Shown here piece by piece: positions 1 through 7,507 of a stretch of 13,652 nt of DNA. The DNA lies in the NCBI GenBank assembly GCA_024741835.1, contig JAENRP010000176.1, forward strand, positions 77,553-91,204, written 5' to 3'. Numbering within the stretch: the stretch's first letter is position 1; every line of letters starts with the position of its first letter. Source of the DNA: Diplocarpon mali. Its lineage: Eukaryota; Ascomycota; Leotiomycetes; Helotiales; Drepanopezizaceae. Below the pieces are notes generated by a model. The model saw nothing but the letters and a program-made list of their open reading frames with translations, was not told where the DNA came from and did not search any database. The translations under genes were made by a program, and so were the position numbers.

Positions 1-57
1 AGAAACCCGTCTCCGCAATTTCGAAGGGACGGGAGCGGAGTCGGAAATCGGGCACCA

Positions 58-75
58 GGGGCGGGACGGGACGGG
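58..75 (+). other. G-quadruplex motif
   Basis: Four G-runs of at least three bases are separated by loops of one or two bases: GGGG at 58-61, then GGG at 63-65, 68-70 and 73-75. This fits the usual intramolecular G4 pattern. No gene assignment explains it. It may be chance in a G-rich stretch. Confidence 0.5.
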
Positions 76-548
76 CCAGGCTCCATACAATTGAGTATCT
101 TTACAATTGATATCAAAGCGACCCGTATTTCAGAGGGGACACGGATTTGTTGTACGCAAGGTCCCCCCTAGAAATGCTCGACTATGGAAAGACGGTCCTT
201 GCGCATAAAATCAAACCAAAGAAAGATCACCTGTCACTGTGGATAGCCGACCTTCACGTAGAACCCGGCCGACGACTAGCAGCATGAAGATTCTCTATCC
301 TTTTGATTCAGCAAAATTATATTCTTGATTTGACATGAGTTGTGGTATATGATCAGCTTAAACAAATCAGGAAAAGAGGCCTTCTAGATACGCAGAACGC
401 CAATCCACCTGGCCGCTATCTATGTCCTGTTTTCCTGCATCTTTGTCAATACCTATCCGGGGGCTGGCTCGTTATCGTGATTAGTACTGTGCTCTACTGT
501 GCTATATCCATGCCGCCCTATTGCTAACAAAAAATGCGAAATGAAACG

Positions 549-570
549 GCTGGGACCGAAACATCCCAGC
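549..570. other. Perfect hairpin, 7-bp stem with 8-nt loop
   Basis: GCTGGGA (549-555) pairs perfectly with TCCCAGC (564-570) around the loop CCGAAACA. It lies about 70-90 bases past the stop codon of the minus-strand gene at 638-1264, so it could be in that gene's 3' UTR. A function is not shown. Confidence 0.35.
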
Positions 571-637
571 AAGAAACTTGAGATGGAATAGCAAATATTG
601 CAGTTGTGGGTGTATATTGTCCATACGTCTACCGCTC

Positions 638-1264
638 CTACTTGCCCGCAGGCTGCTCGTGCAGATACGCGATATCTTCGTGTCGGTGGTAGGTACCTAG
701 CCAATCCAAGAATGGGACCGGTCGATCGAAGTCGGGCTCGGGTTGAGAAGGTGAGGGTGTGCGAGGTATATATCCAGAACTCAAGAGCCGATCGTAGTCT
801 TTTTCCAAGACGTCAAGAAAAGCCTGATTTGCCGGTTCGGTGATACTGCCGTCCAGCACATCGCAGAAGGGAGTATCTTCATACTGAGCGCAGACGGAAG
901 GATGGGTGTCGCGGTTATCAGAGTGAGCGTCGATGTCGGCAAAGGATGTGTATTTCGACACCGAGACTGGGATTTCGAAGACGTTTTCTGGGAAGAGCGT
1001 GAAATCTTCGTAATTCATTCCTAGCCCAGGAGCGAGAGACGCTTCGCCGCCGCCGAAAGAACCACTGTCGTTAGCGTTTTCGCCGGTCGTGGCCGCGGTA
1101 GGGTCCGCGATGGCTTCGTTAAATGTGGAAAGAGACCCGGCCGGGATGTGGTCGTTGGAGAGGGTGGAGAGACACTCGCCGCCTCTGATCTTCGTATTGG
1201 CATCGTCCAAGCAAGAGAGAGTACTTTGGGGCGTGAGGCTGCCGTGCGGGGTGGATGAGACCAT
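638..1264 (-). CDS. Acidic uncharacterised protein (208 aa)
   Basis: This is a single uninterrupted frame of 208 codons ending in TAG at 638-640. The start is supported by a near-ideal context, CACCATGG, at 1264. I do not recognise the family. By hand count the protein has 33 acidic (D+E) and 10 basic (K+R) residues. It is rich in Ser, Thr and Pro at the N-terminus (residues 1-60) and has a Gly/Ala/Ser-rich linker near 66-80. Hydrophobic clusters set in acidic surroundings follow: FTLFPENVFEI (about 88-98), TPFCDVLD (about 131-138), AFLDVLEKDYDRLL (about 148-161) and PFLDWLG (about 184-190). This composition resembles transcriptional activation domains of Gcn4/CpcA-like activators. However, there is no basic-zipper, zinc-cluster or other DNA-binding motif, and none is visible in the 600 bases downstream. 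No signal peptide or membrane segment is seen. The activator idea is inference only; it could be a truncated activator or an unrelated disordered protein. Confidence 0.6.
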   Translation of the reverse strand: MVSSTPHGSLTPQSTLSCLDDANTKIRGGECLSTLSNDHIPAGSLSTFNEAIADPTAATTGENANDSGSFGGGEASLAPGLGMNYEDFTLFPENVFEIPVSVSKYTSFADIDAHSDNRDTHPSVCAQYEDTPFCDVLDGSITEPANQAFLDVLEKDYDRLLSSGYIPRTPSPSQPEPDFDRPVPFLDWLGTYHRHEDIAYLHEQPAGK

Positions 1265-1283
1265 GGTGCACGTTGGCTAGGCA

Positions 1284-1298
1284 GGCATAAGTTATGCC
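1284..1298. promoter_or_regulatory. 15-bp perfect palindrome near the start codon
   Basis: GGCATAA-G-TTATGCC has two perfect 7-bp arms around one central base and begins 20 bases upstream of the minus-strand ATG. It could be a dimeric protein-binding site or, if transcribed, a leader hairpin next to the start codon. The binding protein is unknown. Confidence 0.45.
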
Positions 1299-1329
1299 CT
1301 CCCCAAGGCTTGTGGAGCTTACATTGCAG

Positions 1330-1341
1330 CCGTACGTACGG
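1330..1341. promoter_or_regulatory. CCG-N6-CGG palindrome, zinc-cluster factor-type site
   Basis: CCGTACGTACGG is a perfect 12-bp palindrome made of inverted CCG/CGG triplets spaced by six bases. This is the general architecture bound by fungal Zn2Cys6 dimeric regulators. Its centre also contains TACGTA. It lies 66-77 bases upstream of the minus-strand start. The bound factor cannot be named from sequence alone. Confidence 0.45.
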
Positions 1342-1534
1342 ACTATGTATAGCGCAGCACGGAGAAGACGGCGAGAAGATTGATTCAGTGAAGCAGCGAC
1401 GATTGTATTGTCGTGAGGGATTGTCGCGGTGAGAAGAATCGTATCAGAGAATTAGGAGGGGCACGGAGAATGGAGCGCGGGTGGTAGAAGGTAGCGAGAG
1501 AGACGCCGAGCGTGGGGAGGGAGAGGAAGCCAAT

Positions 1535-2427
1535 CGACCTACCAGCACCAAGTACCGACCACAGAACAAGAATTTGCAGGACCGATCAAGAACTTACCTT
1601 TGCGATTCCCAGTAAACAAGGCACAGCAAAGGCTGTCGGTCAATACCAGACCGATGGCCCAGTGTGATTCTTCACGAAGGTTCAGCTGAGCGGCATCGTG
1701 GAGCAGAGGGCAGGAGTGTGTGCCGAGCCCACTACGCTGCCATTGTTGTGTGCGGTCGATGGGCATCAGCGCTGCAGCGACGCTGTTCAGTAGGTGCTGC
1801 CTAGCTGCCAGGTCTGCCCTTCAGCACTGAATTCCTTCCGTACTTCTGAGGCAGCGTCCAGTGAACAGACGAAATCCGCGATGCGGCCAACCAGAGTCGA
1901 GTCGTCCAGTTTCCAGGACGAATTAACCAATTAAAAGTCGTCGACCAAGAACAGGAGTGCCATCCAGACGTGAAGCGAGCTTGAGGCCAATGACAACCGA
2001 GGCCGGTATCCACTCTTCCGCAAGCCTATCATGAACCGCCGCCATGCTTCGTCTGGACCGACGAGACCATCCAGTCCATATAGTCAGGTGGCCTTGGCGA
2101 TAATGGTGAGCAGGTACGTGGATAGGAGTTGCGGACTTCGGTGAAGAGTATGGTTTCCAGCTTGCGCCAATAAGCTCGTGTCTCCTAATCAGCGGCGGAT
2201 AATGCCATTGGCAGACGGGCTGTGCCCAGATAGGGCGAAAGCTGTAGATTCGACATTCTCGAGGGCATAGAAACCGAGGTCCAAGGGCGGCACTGTCAGA
2301 AAGGACGAGTGTCGACAGCACTCAGCGCGGTCGCACATCGTGAGAGCCGCCAGAGACGGATGGCCTTCGACTTATACCTTTCCATACCTCTAGCCCAAGC
2401 GGTGGAGGTCATGCAGCCGCCGAGGGG
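1535..2427 (-). pseudogene. Broken minus-strand frames, possible decayed gene
   Basis: Several minus-strand frames are protein-like for 40-130 codons but are interrupted or shift frame, for example at 1539-1766, 1801-2013 and 1923-2321. A frame parallel to the last one contains segments such as LLSTYLLTIIAKATWLYG and RIADFVCSLDAASEVRKEF, separated by stops. No domain is recognised, and no splice set that restores one continuous product was found. It may be a pseudogene continuing from 2428-3066, or chance frames in GC-richer DNA. Confidence 0.2.
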
Positions 2428-3066
2428 TCACAGGGGTACAGAGTGACCAAGCCGAGATGGAGACCACTCAGATTCCCGCTTGTGGCAGCCATCGTGGCGA
2501 GTGATTCGGTTGCAGCGAGTAGCTGCTTGCCAGTCGCACATTGCCTGACAGCATGCCAAGTGGCGCAGCAGCGACTGACGGCTTCCAGGCAGAAGCAGAG
2601 CATCGCGATTAAGAGATCGGACCGAGACCCGCTCAGTCAACAGCTCCCATGTGTAAAGGGCATCTTGAAACCTGAGGTGAAGGTCGGGAATCGTCTTATT
2701 CGTGGGTTCTTGCATGCTGCCCCCCCGCGTGCATGGGCCACACGCCGAAAGATACCGCCGAAAGATACCGCCGAAAGATGCCACCGCACTCTCCACGCCC
2801 GGTGAAAACAGCCAAGGGATCTCCACTCGAACTGCAGCTCCCAACATGCTCATCGACGGCGGAAGCTCCAGAGAAGATAGAACGGGCTGGTCGCGCTCGA
2901 GAGACAGGGCGACAATCGACTGGGAAGATGATGCTGTGTACCACGAGCCGCATGCGAGGTGCCGCGGTGACTGACAAGGAATCGAGAGAGTTGACACGTT
3001 TAACGCGTCGTCGAAAGACTCTAGTTGTTCCAGGCTGGATGGCATTATACTTGCCTCGCGATGCAT
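2428..3066 (-). pseudogene. Serine-rich degenerate ORF, not recognised
   Basis: This is a minus-strand frame of 212 codons whose first half (about residues 8-85) is Ser/Leu-rich and plausibly coding. The 13-bp tandem repeat at 2744-2782 falls inside it; as 13 is not a multiple of three, each unit added or lost shifts the frame. Overlapping long frames exist on both strands (plus 2733-3185, minus 2696-3229), which weakens the case for any of them. After about 2600 the protein-like composition seems to move into another minus frame (2409-2603). My reading is a decayed gene, with low certainty. No zinc-cluster, P450 or other family signature was seen. Confidence 0.18.
2744..2782 (+). repeat. 13-bp tandem repeat, three copies
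   Basis: GCCGAAAGATACC occurs at 2744-2756 and 2757-2769. A third copy at 2770-2782 differs by one base (A to G at 2780). The three copies sit head to tail without spacer. The identity between units suggests recent slippage or unequal exchange. Confidence 0.9.
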
Positions 3067-3229
3067 TCATCCGGTGCGGGCCTCGGTGCGGGCATCGATA
3101 TGCATTCGCCTCCGAGAACGTATCGTGCAGATGTGTGTGGATTGAGTCGCTTCGGGGATACAATTCCACGGGTCGTTTGGTGTGATTGATGGGTGAGGTT
3201 GTGTAACGCCAGCAACGTCGAGCTTCCAA

Positions 3230-4560
3230 GCTCTCCTTACTAAGTTCTTAGCTCGGTCACGTGGCTTGTGGTCTATTACCTATCTCGGTACCCCTAGGGA
3301 TTGTAAATCCCATTTAGCTATCCCTACAGCTTCGATCATTTGTATCGATTGTTGCCAGGGGTTGAACATGATTACTTCAACAAATACACGTGATACTGGT
3401 GGGTATTAGCCGATACCTGTAGGCCTGGCTGGGTAACGCCAGCTATTCTCTACCTCTGCGCCTACAGCTTCACAACCAAGAAATGCCTGGGTCTGTAGAC
3501 AAGCGCAAACTACTCGTTGGCTCTGATGATACATACCAGTGAGTCCGCGAAAATGTAGCGCAGCCGTGCTCGCGGTACTGCCTACCTTGTGGAATTATTC
3601 TTCTTCTTCCAAACCGTCAGCGTCACTTGATACAGGTTCAGACAATATCAAAGCCATCCAAAAAGAACCCGTTTCACTAAATGAAACACTCCCTACCTGA
3701 GGAACCTTGGAGACGGTTGGAGATGCTCTTTCAGCCCCATCTGTTCCATCGCCCGCGACAGTGCATACTGTTTCAGCAATTCCACCTTGAGATACGGAGA
3801 GGAACCGAAATCAGTTGAAGATCAGCATACTGGTGGCTTCCCTTAGCCGCCGCCTTGACGGCGTCTGGATGGGACATAAAATTTTCCGCCGTTTCTGTCA
3901 GACGAAGGTAAATCCGTCTGCTCGGTGCTCATACTCCTTGAAGGTGCCCTCCGTACACAGGAACGAATACTAGTCTATGGTGTAGTACTCACTCTACTGT
4001 GGTAGGTATTCCAGGTCACAGCGGCCCCCGACCAGCCGCGTCAGACTCCGACTCGTGGACAAGCATTGCCGGTTGGTACCGATAGTCACGTGCATGTAAT
4101 ATATATGCGGAAAGTCACAGTTCTGCTTTTGTTAGAAAGAAAAAATCATGTCCAAGTGAACAGAGCCTACAATCCACATCACTCTAATCAGCACCTTATT
4201 GATAAGGTGAGTCCGGTCACCCAAAGGCAAGAGAGAGTGAGCAAGCCGAGTTCCTCGAATCGAACCAGTTTTCATAGCTTTTGACTTTGATGAGTAGTTT
4301 TACATATAGTAATCAGAATGCGCTCTTAAGCTTAATCTATATAGCGGGCAGACAATTTGGCAGACCCACTTTAGAAAAGTCGAGCTTAGCGGCCAATGAG
4401 CTTTGGAGAATTCAAGTCCAAAGTATAGTGTAAAAGCTTATTAGATAGCTCGATCACGCTACTTTACTGCGAGTCGCTGCTCTTGGTCTACGAGATAAAA
4501 TGAAGTACCTCGAGTACTTTAGGACTTCAGAAAGTATTTTCGCGCAGGCCGAATAAACAC
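3230..4560. other. Intergenic stretch, no recognisable gene
   Basis: No frame here has convincing length or composition. Short imperfect features are present: GGGATT-GTA-AATCCC at 3297-3311, AAGTAC-CTCGA-GTACTT at 4503-4519, and GTAACGCCAGC occurring twice (about 3203 and 3434). A 19-codon ATG frame at 3483-3538 followed by GTGAGT could mimic a first exon, but no downstream exon could be found. From about 4290 the DNA is more AT-rich and looks like decayed sequence. Confidence 0.5.
4192..4209. repeat. 18-bp near-palindrome
   Basis: CACCTTAT (4192-4199) and ATAAGGTG (4202-4209) are perfect inverted arms separated by two bases. No gene boundary or transposon end could be tied to it, and its role is unknown. 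Confidence 0.5.
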
Positions 4561-4789
4561 CACATGAGTGTATGCTCAAGGGGTCCCAAAATTGAGTTTC
4601 CATCTCAAGGGTTGAACAAGTACGACAACTCTACTCAGCAAGTGGAGTCCGCGCAGCACCTTACTAAAGAGTTCAGCAATCTGAAGTCGGCCACCATGAC
4701 ATGCCTTCCATGCCATTATGAAAGGCAGTTTCAAGGGCTGACCGCGCAACGCCGCCTTGCGAGTGGCTATCCAAAGCTTTGGAAACACC
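4561..4789. other. Distal upstream region of the polygalacturonase gene
   Basis: An 80-codon plus frame (4564-4806) and a 75-codon minus frame overlap here. Neither shows a recognisable domain, a signal peptide or a good reason to prefer it, so I treat the stretch as non-coding upstream DNA. Confidence 0.4.
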
Positions 4790-5033
4790 CCCCACAATCC
4801 CAATAATTATCTAGCCTTCGTCCTTCTCGTGCCGTGCGCGCGGGCATGAACTAACGCAGATTCTCCGAAACGAGCTGTGCCGTCAGCATGAGATGAAAAA
4901 ACCAAGCGTCCTAGTCTCCGCAATAGGGACCCCAGGTGCTGGGCTCATATAAGTTGAGACTTGATGCCCCCAACAATAAGCCAGATTCTCCTTCATTCCT
5001 TTAATTGTATTCCAACCAAGCATCGTAGCCAAG
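4790..5033 (+). promoter_or_regulatory. Promoter of the endopolygalacturonase gene
   Basis: A TATA-type element TATAAG lies at 4948-4953, about 80 bases before the ATG, a plausible core-promoter distance. Two hexamers match the CreA carbon-catabolite-repressor consensus on the minus strand: CCCCAC at 4790-4795 and CCCCAG at 4930-4935. Known fungal pectinase genes are commonly repressed by glucose through CreA, so these sites make sense here. No exact match to the galacturonate-response element CCNCCAAT was seen within this 240-base segment. Site function is inferred from consensus only. Confidence 0.55.
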
Positions 5034-6300
5034 ATGCGTTCCACTCTTTTTTCTGCGTTATTGACTGCCGTCTCTGTCAGTCCTGTTTTTGCTGGGTGCG
5101 ACGATTATGCGACGTCGTCGGCGTGTGTTGTGACCAAGCCCTCGCAGCTCGCGGCCGCCGTGTCGAACTGCACGAGCATTGTGCTGCAGGATCTGCACAT
5201 GCCTTCGAATAAGAGCCTTGACATGTCGAAGCTGCTGGAGAACTCCGTAGTCACGTTCGCTGGTACGACGACGTTTGCCTTTACGAATTCAAGCACCTTC
5301 GCCCCGATCAGTTTCGGCGGGAGGAACATCACTATCACCTCGAAACCCGGTGCGATCATCGATGGCAATGGCTCCATGTACTGGGACGGCTTGGGATCGA
5401 ATGGAGGCGTGCCGAAGTGAGAACACCCCAAGAAACCGGGGACATTCGGGCTGACATGACAGGCCCAATACTTTTATCCAGGTCAAGTTGACCAATCACT
5501 CCGTCATCGAGAATTTGCACATCCAGAACTATCCTGTTCACGGCTTCCGGATCGCCGACTCCAACTCCCTCACAGTGCGCAACATCGTCATGGACAATGC
5601 ATCCGGTGACGCGCCCAACAGCCGGAGCGGCAACAAGTCTGCTGCCCACAATTCGGACGGTTTTGGCGTCGGGTCCAAGAGCCAGAACATCCTGCTCGAG
5701 AACATCAGGGTGTACAACCAAGATGACTGCGTCGCGGTCACGAGTGGTAATAATATCACGATCAATAAGGCCTACTGCTCCGGCGGACACGGGCTGAGCA
5801 TCGGGTCCGTTGGCGGAAAGGCTGACAACAACGTGACCAACGTCGTCGTACGTGCCCTCCCCCCTTTCTTCCCCGGCCTCCCCTTCGCTGGAGGGACATG
5901 ACAACATCCATCGCTGACTCTCTCTCTCTCCGAACAGTTCAAGAATGCCTACCTGATCAACAACTCCAACGGCGCCCGCATAAAATCCAACTACAACACC
6001 ACCGGCTACATCGCCAACATCACCTACTCCAACATCGCCATCTTCAACGCCTCGGACTACGGCATCGATATCCAGCAGGACTACCTCAACGGCGGGCCGA
6101 CCGGCTCCCCGTCTAACGGGGTCATCATCGAGAACGTGTTGTTCAAGAACGTGACGGGCACTGCCACCCAAGAAGGCACCAACTACTACGTGCTGTGTGG
6201 TGATGGCAGCTGCAGCAATATTGTTTTCAAGAATGTGAGGATCACGGGCGGGGGACAGAACAGTTCGTGCAATTACCCAAGCACAGGATGCCCTGCGTAA
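5034..6300 (+). CDS. Secreted endopolygalacturonase, GH28 (376 aa, three exons)
   Basis: This enzyme hydrolyses alpha-1,4 bonds between galacturonic acid residues of pectin outside the cell. The exons are 5034-5416, 5463-5847 and 5938-6300, giving 376 residues, a normal length for fungal endopolygalacturonases. The ATG at 5034 (context AAGATGC) opens a typical signal peptide, with likely cleavage after VFA at residue 20. No Lys-Arg propeptide is seen. Catalytic motifs of the GH28 beta-helix are in order: N191-S192-D193, Q214-D215-D216, G236-H237-G238 and R270-I271-K272, with the conserved Tyr in SDYG at 297. So the catalytic Asp triad, His and Arg/Lys are all present. Cysteine spacing fits the usual four disulfides (31-46, 217-233, 343-348, 367-374), plus an extra Cys22. 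Oddities: NSDGFG replaces the common NTDxFD, and there are 16 N-glycosylation sequons. The antisense frame of 321 codons is a shadow of this GC-rich gene. Family assignment is near certain; endo rather than exo action is inferred from motif style and size. Confidence 0.97.
5417..5462 (+). other. Intron 1 of the endopolygalacturonase gene
   Basis: This 46-base intron starts with GTGAGA and ends in ACAG, with a CTGAC branch-site match at about 5451. It splits codon 128 (AA|G). Removing it joins GGVPK to PNTFIQVK, matching the conserved K-P-x-x-F region of the family, and avoids an in-frame TGA at 5418. Confidence 0.93.
5848..5937 (+). other. Intron 2 of the endopolygalacturonase gene
   Basis: This 90-base phase-0 intron begins with GTACGT and ends in AACAG, with CTGAC at 5914-5918 followed by a pyrimidine-rich tract. 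Splicing joins NVTNVV to FKNAYL, restoring the beta-helix repeat that leads to the RIK motif. Confidence 0.95.
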
Positions 6301-6861
6301 TGTTAGGGNGGATGGAGGCAAAGAGTTTGGCGGTCTCTACTTCACTGGTCCATGCCTGGCCTGATATCTATTCCCATTTACATAATACGGTGAACTTTGA
6401 AAGTTCCATAATAACACCGGCTCTGCCTATCACATCTTGGTGAATCAGATAGGTGGTCAAGATGGGACGAGGCATCTTTCTGACATGTATTCTTCTACCT
6501 CATACTACACAGTCTCAGCCACAGTCTCAGCCACAGCCACAGCCACACTCGAGCCACACCATTTCTGCGCCAATAGACCCTGAAAAACAACCCTGAGTCC
6601 GACACAGCCTCATCAAGCCAGCGTGGAGCCATCTTTGTATCTATCATTCCCAGTCGATTGCGTGCACCCCTCGGCCCAGCGACGCCATCGAGAATACCAA
6701 CTCCTCTGTGTTCCCGACCCCGTGCGATTGCCGCGACGACAAGGAGAGCCCGGCATCGCGACGGGAGGAGAGATCAGGAACAGGATATCATGCCGATGAG
6801 TTCATGAACACCTGCAAGTAGATCCTTCGGTACGCATCCCGTACCGTACTGTCCAGCGAAG
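6301..6861. other. 3' flank of the polygalacturonase gene, no clear gene
   Basis: The first part should include the 3' UTR. An ambiguous base (n) occurs at 6309, nine bases after the stop codon. CATCTTG (6433-6439) and CAAGATG (6458-6464) could form a stem with an 18-base loop. A minus-strand segment ending near 6648 (about 25 residues, ending HAIDWE) is protein-like but could not be linked to an upstream exon. No canonical poly(A) signal was seen. Confidence 0.4.
6508..6547 (+). repeat. CACAGC-type microsatellite
   Basis: Two copies of CACAGTCTCAGC (6508-6519, 6520-6531) are followed by CACAGC units at 6532-6537 and 6538-6543 and a partial unit. The 12-mer is itself a variant of two 6-mers, so the array is a slippage-prone hexamer repeat. 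It lies about 210 bases past the polygalacturonase stop codon. Confidence 0.85.
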
Positions 6862-7507
6862 ATGGCTGCTACACTCATGAATCATCCAGGGGGAATGAGG
6901 GCGGAAGAGGACATTCTGCGAGTCACTGTGATGAGCCGGGCTCTGCATGCTTTCAATCGAGGGCGACGGCATGATGGACGGCCGTGGGCAGCGTGGAAAG
7001 CGATAAATTCCTCCCTCCGGCGCTGGTACTGGGGTTTCCATGGGATACAAAGCGAGACGATGGGACAGGCAGCTGCTAGCTACATGGACGGGAAGAAGCA
7101 GCTGGCCATCGGCCGGAACCCTCCGGCAGGGTCTTGCAGATACGACGAAAATTCGGACGAGCGATGACCAGAATAAGGCTAGAGCGGAACACGCTTTACA
7201 TAGCGGCTCACTCGCAATAATCATTGACCTTGATTTTAGAGACCAGTGGAGATTTCTTACAGTGCCAGGGACGTGGAGGCGACTTGCGATGAACATTGTT
7301 GACAGAACATCTGAACATATGCCTTCGGGATATGTCCAGAACAAGCTCGAAGCTCGAGTCATACCTGGTGATCACGCAGTAATGTACGGCGCTGGCGAAA
7401 GAACATTGGCCCTATCGACGGTCTCAGATTCAGGAAGGGGTATGTCGAAACACTACATGGGAGAGAAATTGTTCATGCTTTTCTCGCAGTTTGAATTCTC
7501 GCTATAA
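6862..7507. other. Overlapping weak ORFs, unassigned
   Basis: Plus frames at 6862-7167 and 7040-7507 and a minus frame at 6802-7362 (186 codons) overlap heavily. None shows a domain, a signal peptide or a codon pattern that lets one be chosen. The 186-codon minus frame is the longest but is Ser/Pro/Arg-rich in a way typical of antisense chance frames. The stretch may hold a decayed gene. Confidence 0.25.

Larger units (their letters stand above)
1..637. other. Intergenic, no recognisable gene
   Basis: I see no coding frame with convincing start, splice sites or protein-like composition here. The short frames present are overlapping and of random composition. The first 80 bases are G-rich on the plus strand, and the rest is of mixed composition. 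The segment lies 3' of the minus-strand gene ending at 638 and would contain its 3' UTR. No canonical AATAAA was seen on the minus strand close to that stop. Confidence 0.5.
1265..1534 (-). promoter_or_regulatory. Putative promoter and 5' leader of the acidic-protein gene
   Basis: The region upstream of the minus-strand start at 1264 holds two perfect palindromes (listed separately). A TATA-like CTATACATAG (minus strand) spans about 1343-1352. A GTGGGG matching the CreA carbon-repressor consensus SYGGRG lies at 1512-1517. A CCAAT pentamer, the target of the HAP/CBC complex in either orientation, lies at 1530-1534, about 266 bases upstream of the start. These are consensus matches only, and short motifs of this kind occur by chance. 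Confidence 0.4.

Noticed and set aside
3483..3538. ATG frame with KRKLLVGSDDTYQ followed by GTGAGT, reminiscent of the first exon of fungal Hsp70-like genes
   Set aside because: The nucleotide-binding signature (GIDFGTT) is not present and no downstream exon keeps an open frame.
4240..4280. Minus-strand GGTTCGATTCG resembling a tRNA B box
   Set aside because: The T-stem does not pair (two mismatches of five), and no A box or acceptor stem lies at the right distance.
4964..5212. Upstream ATG frame overlapping the polygalacturonase start
   Set aside because: It is out of frame and starts only 11 bases after the TATA element, so it probably lies before the transcription start.
5356..6321. 321-codon minus-strand ORF
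   Set aside because: It is antisense to the spliced polygalacturonase exons and introns, has Val/Asp/Gly-rich shadow composition, and crosses the ambiguous base.
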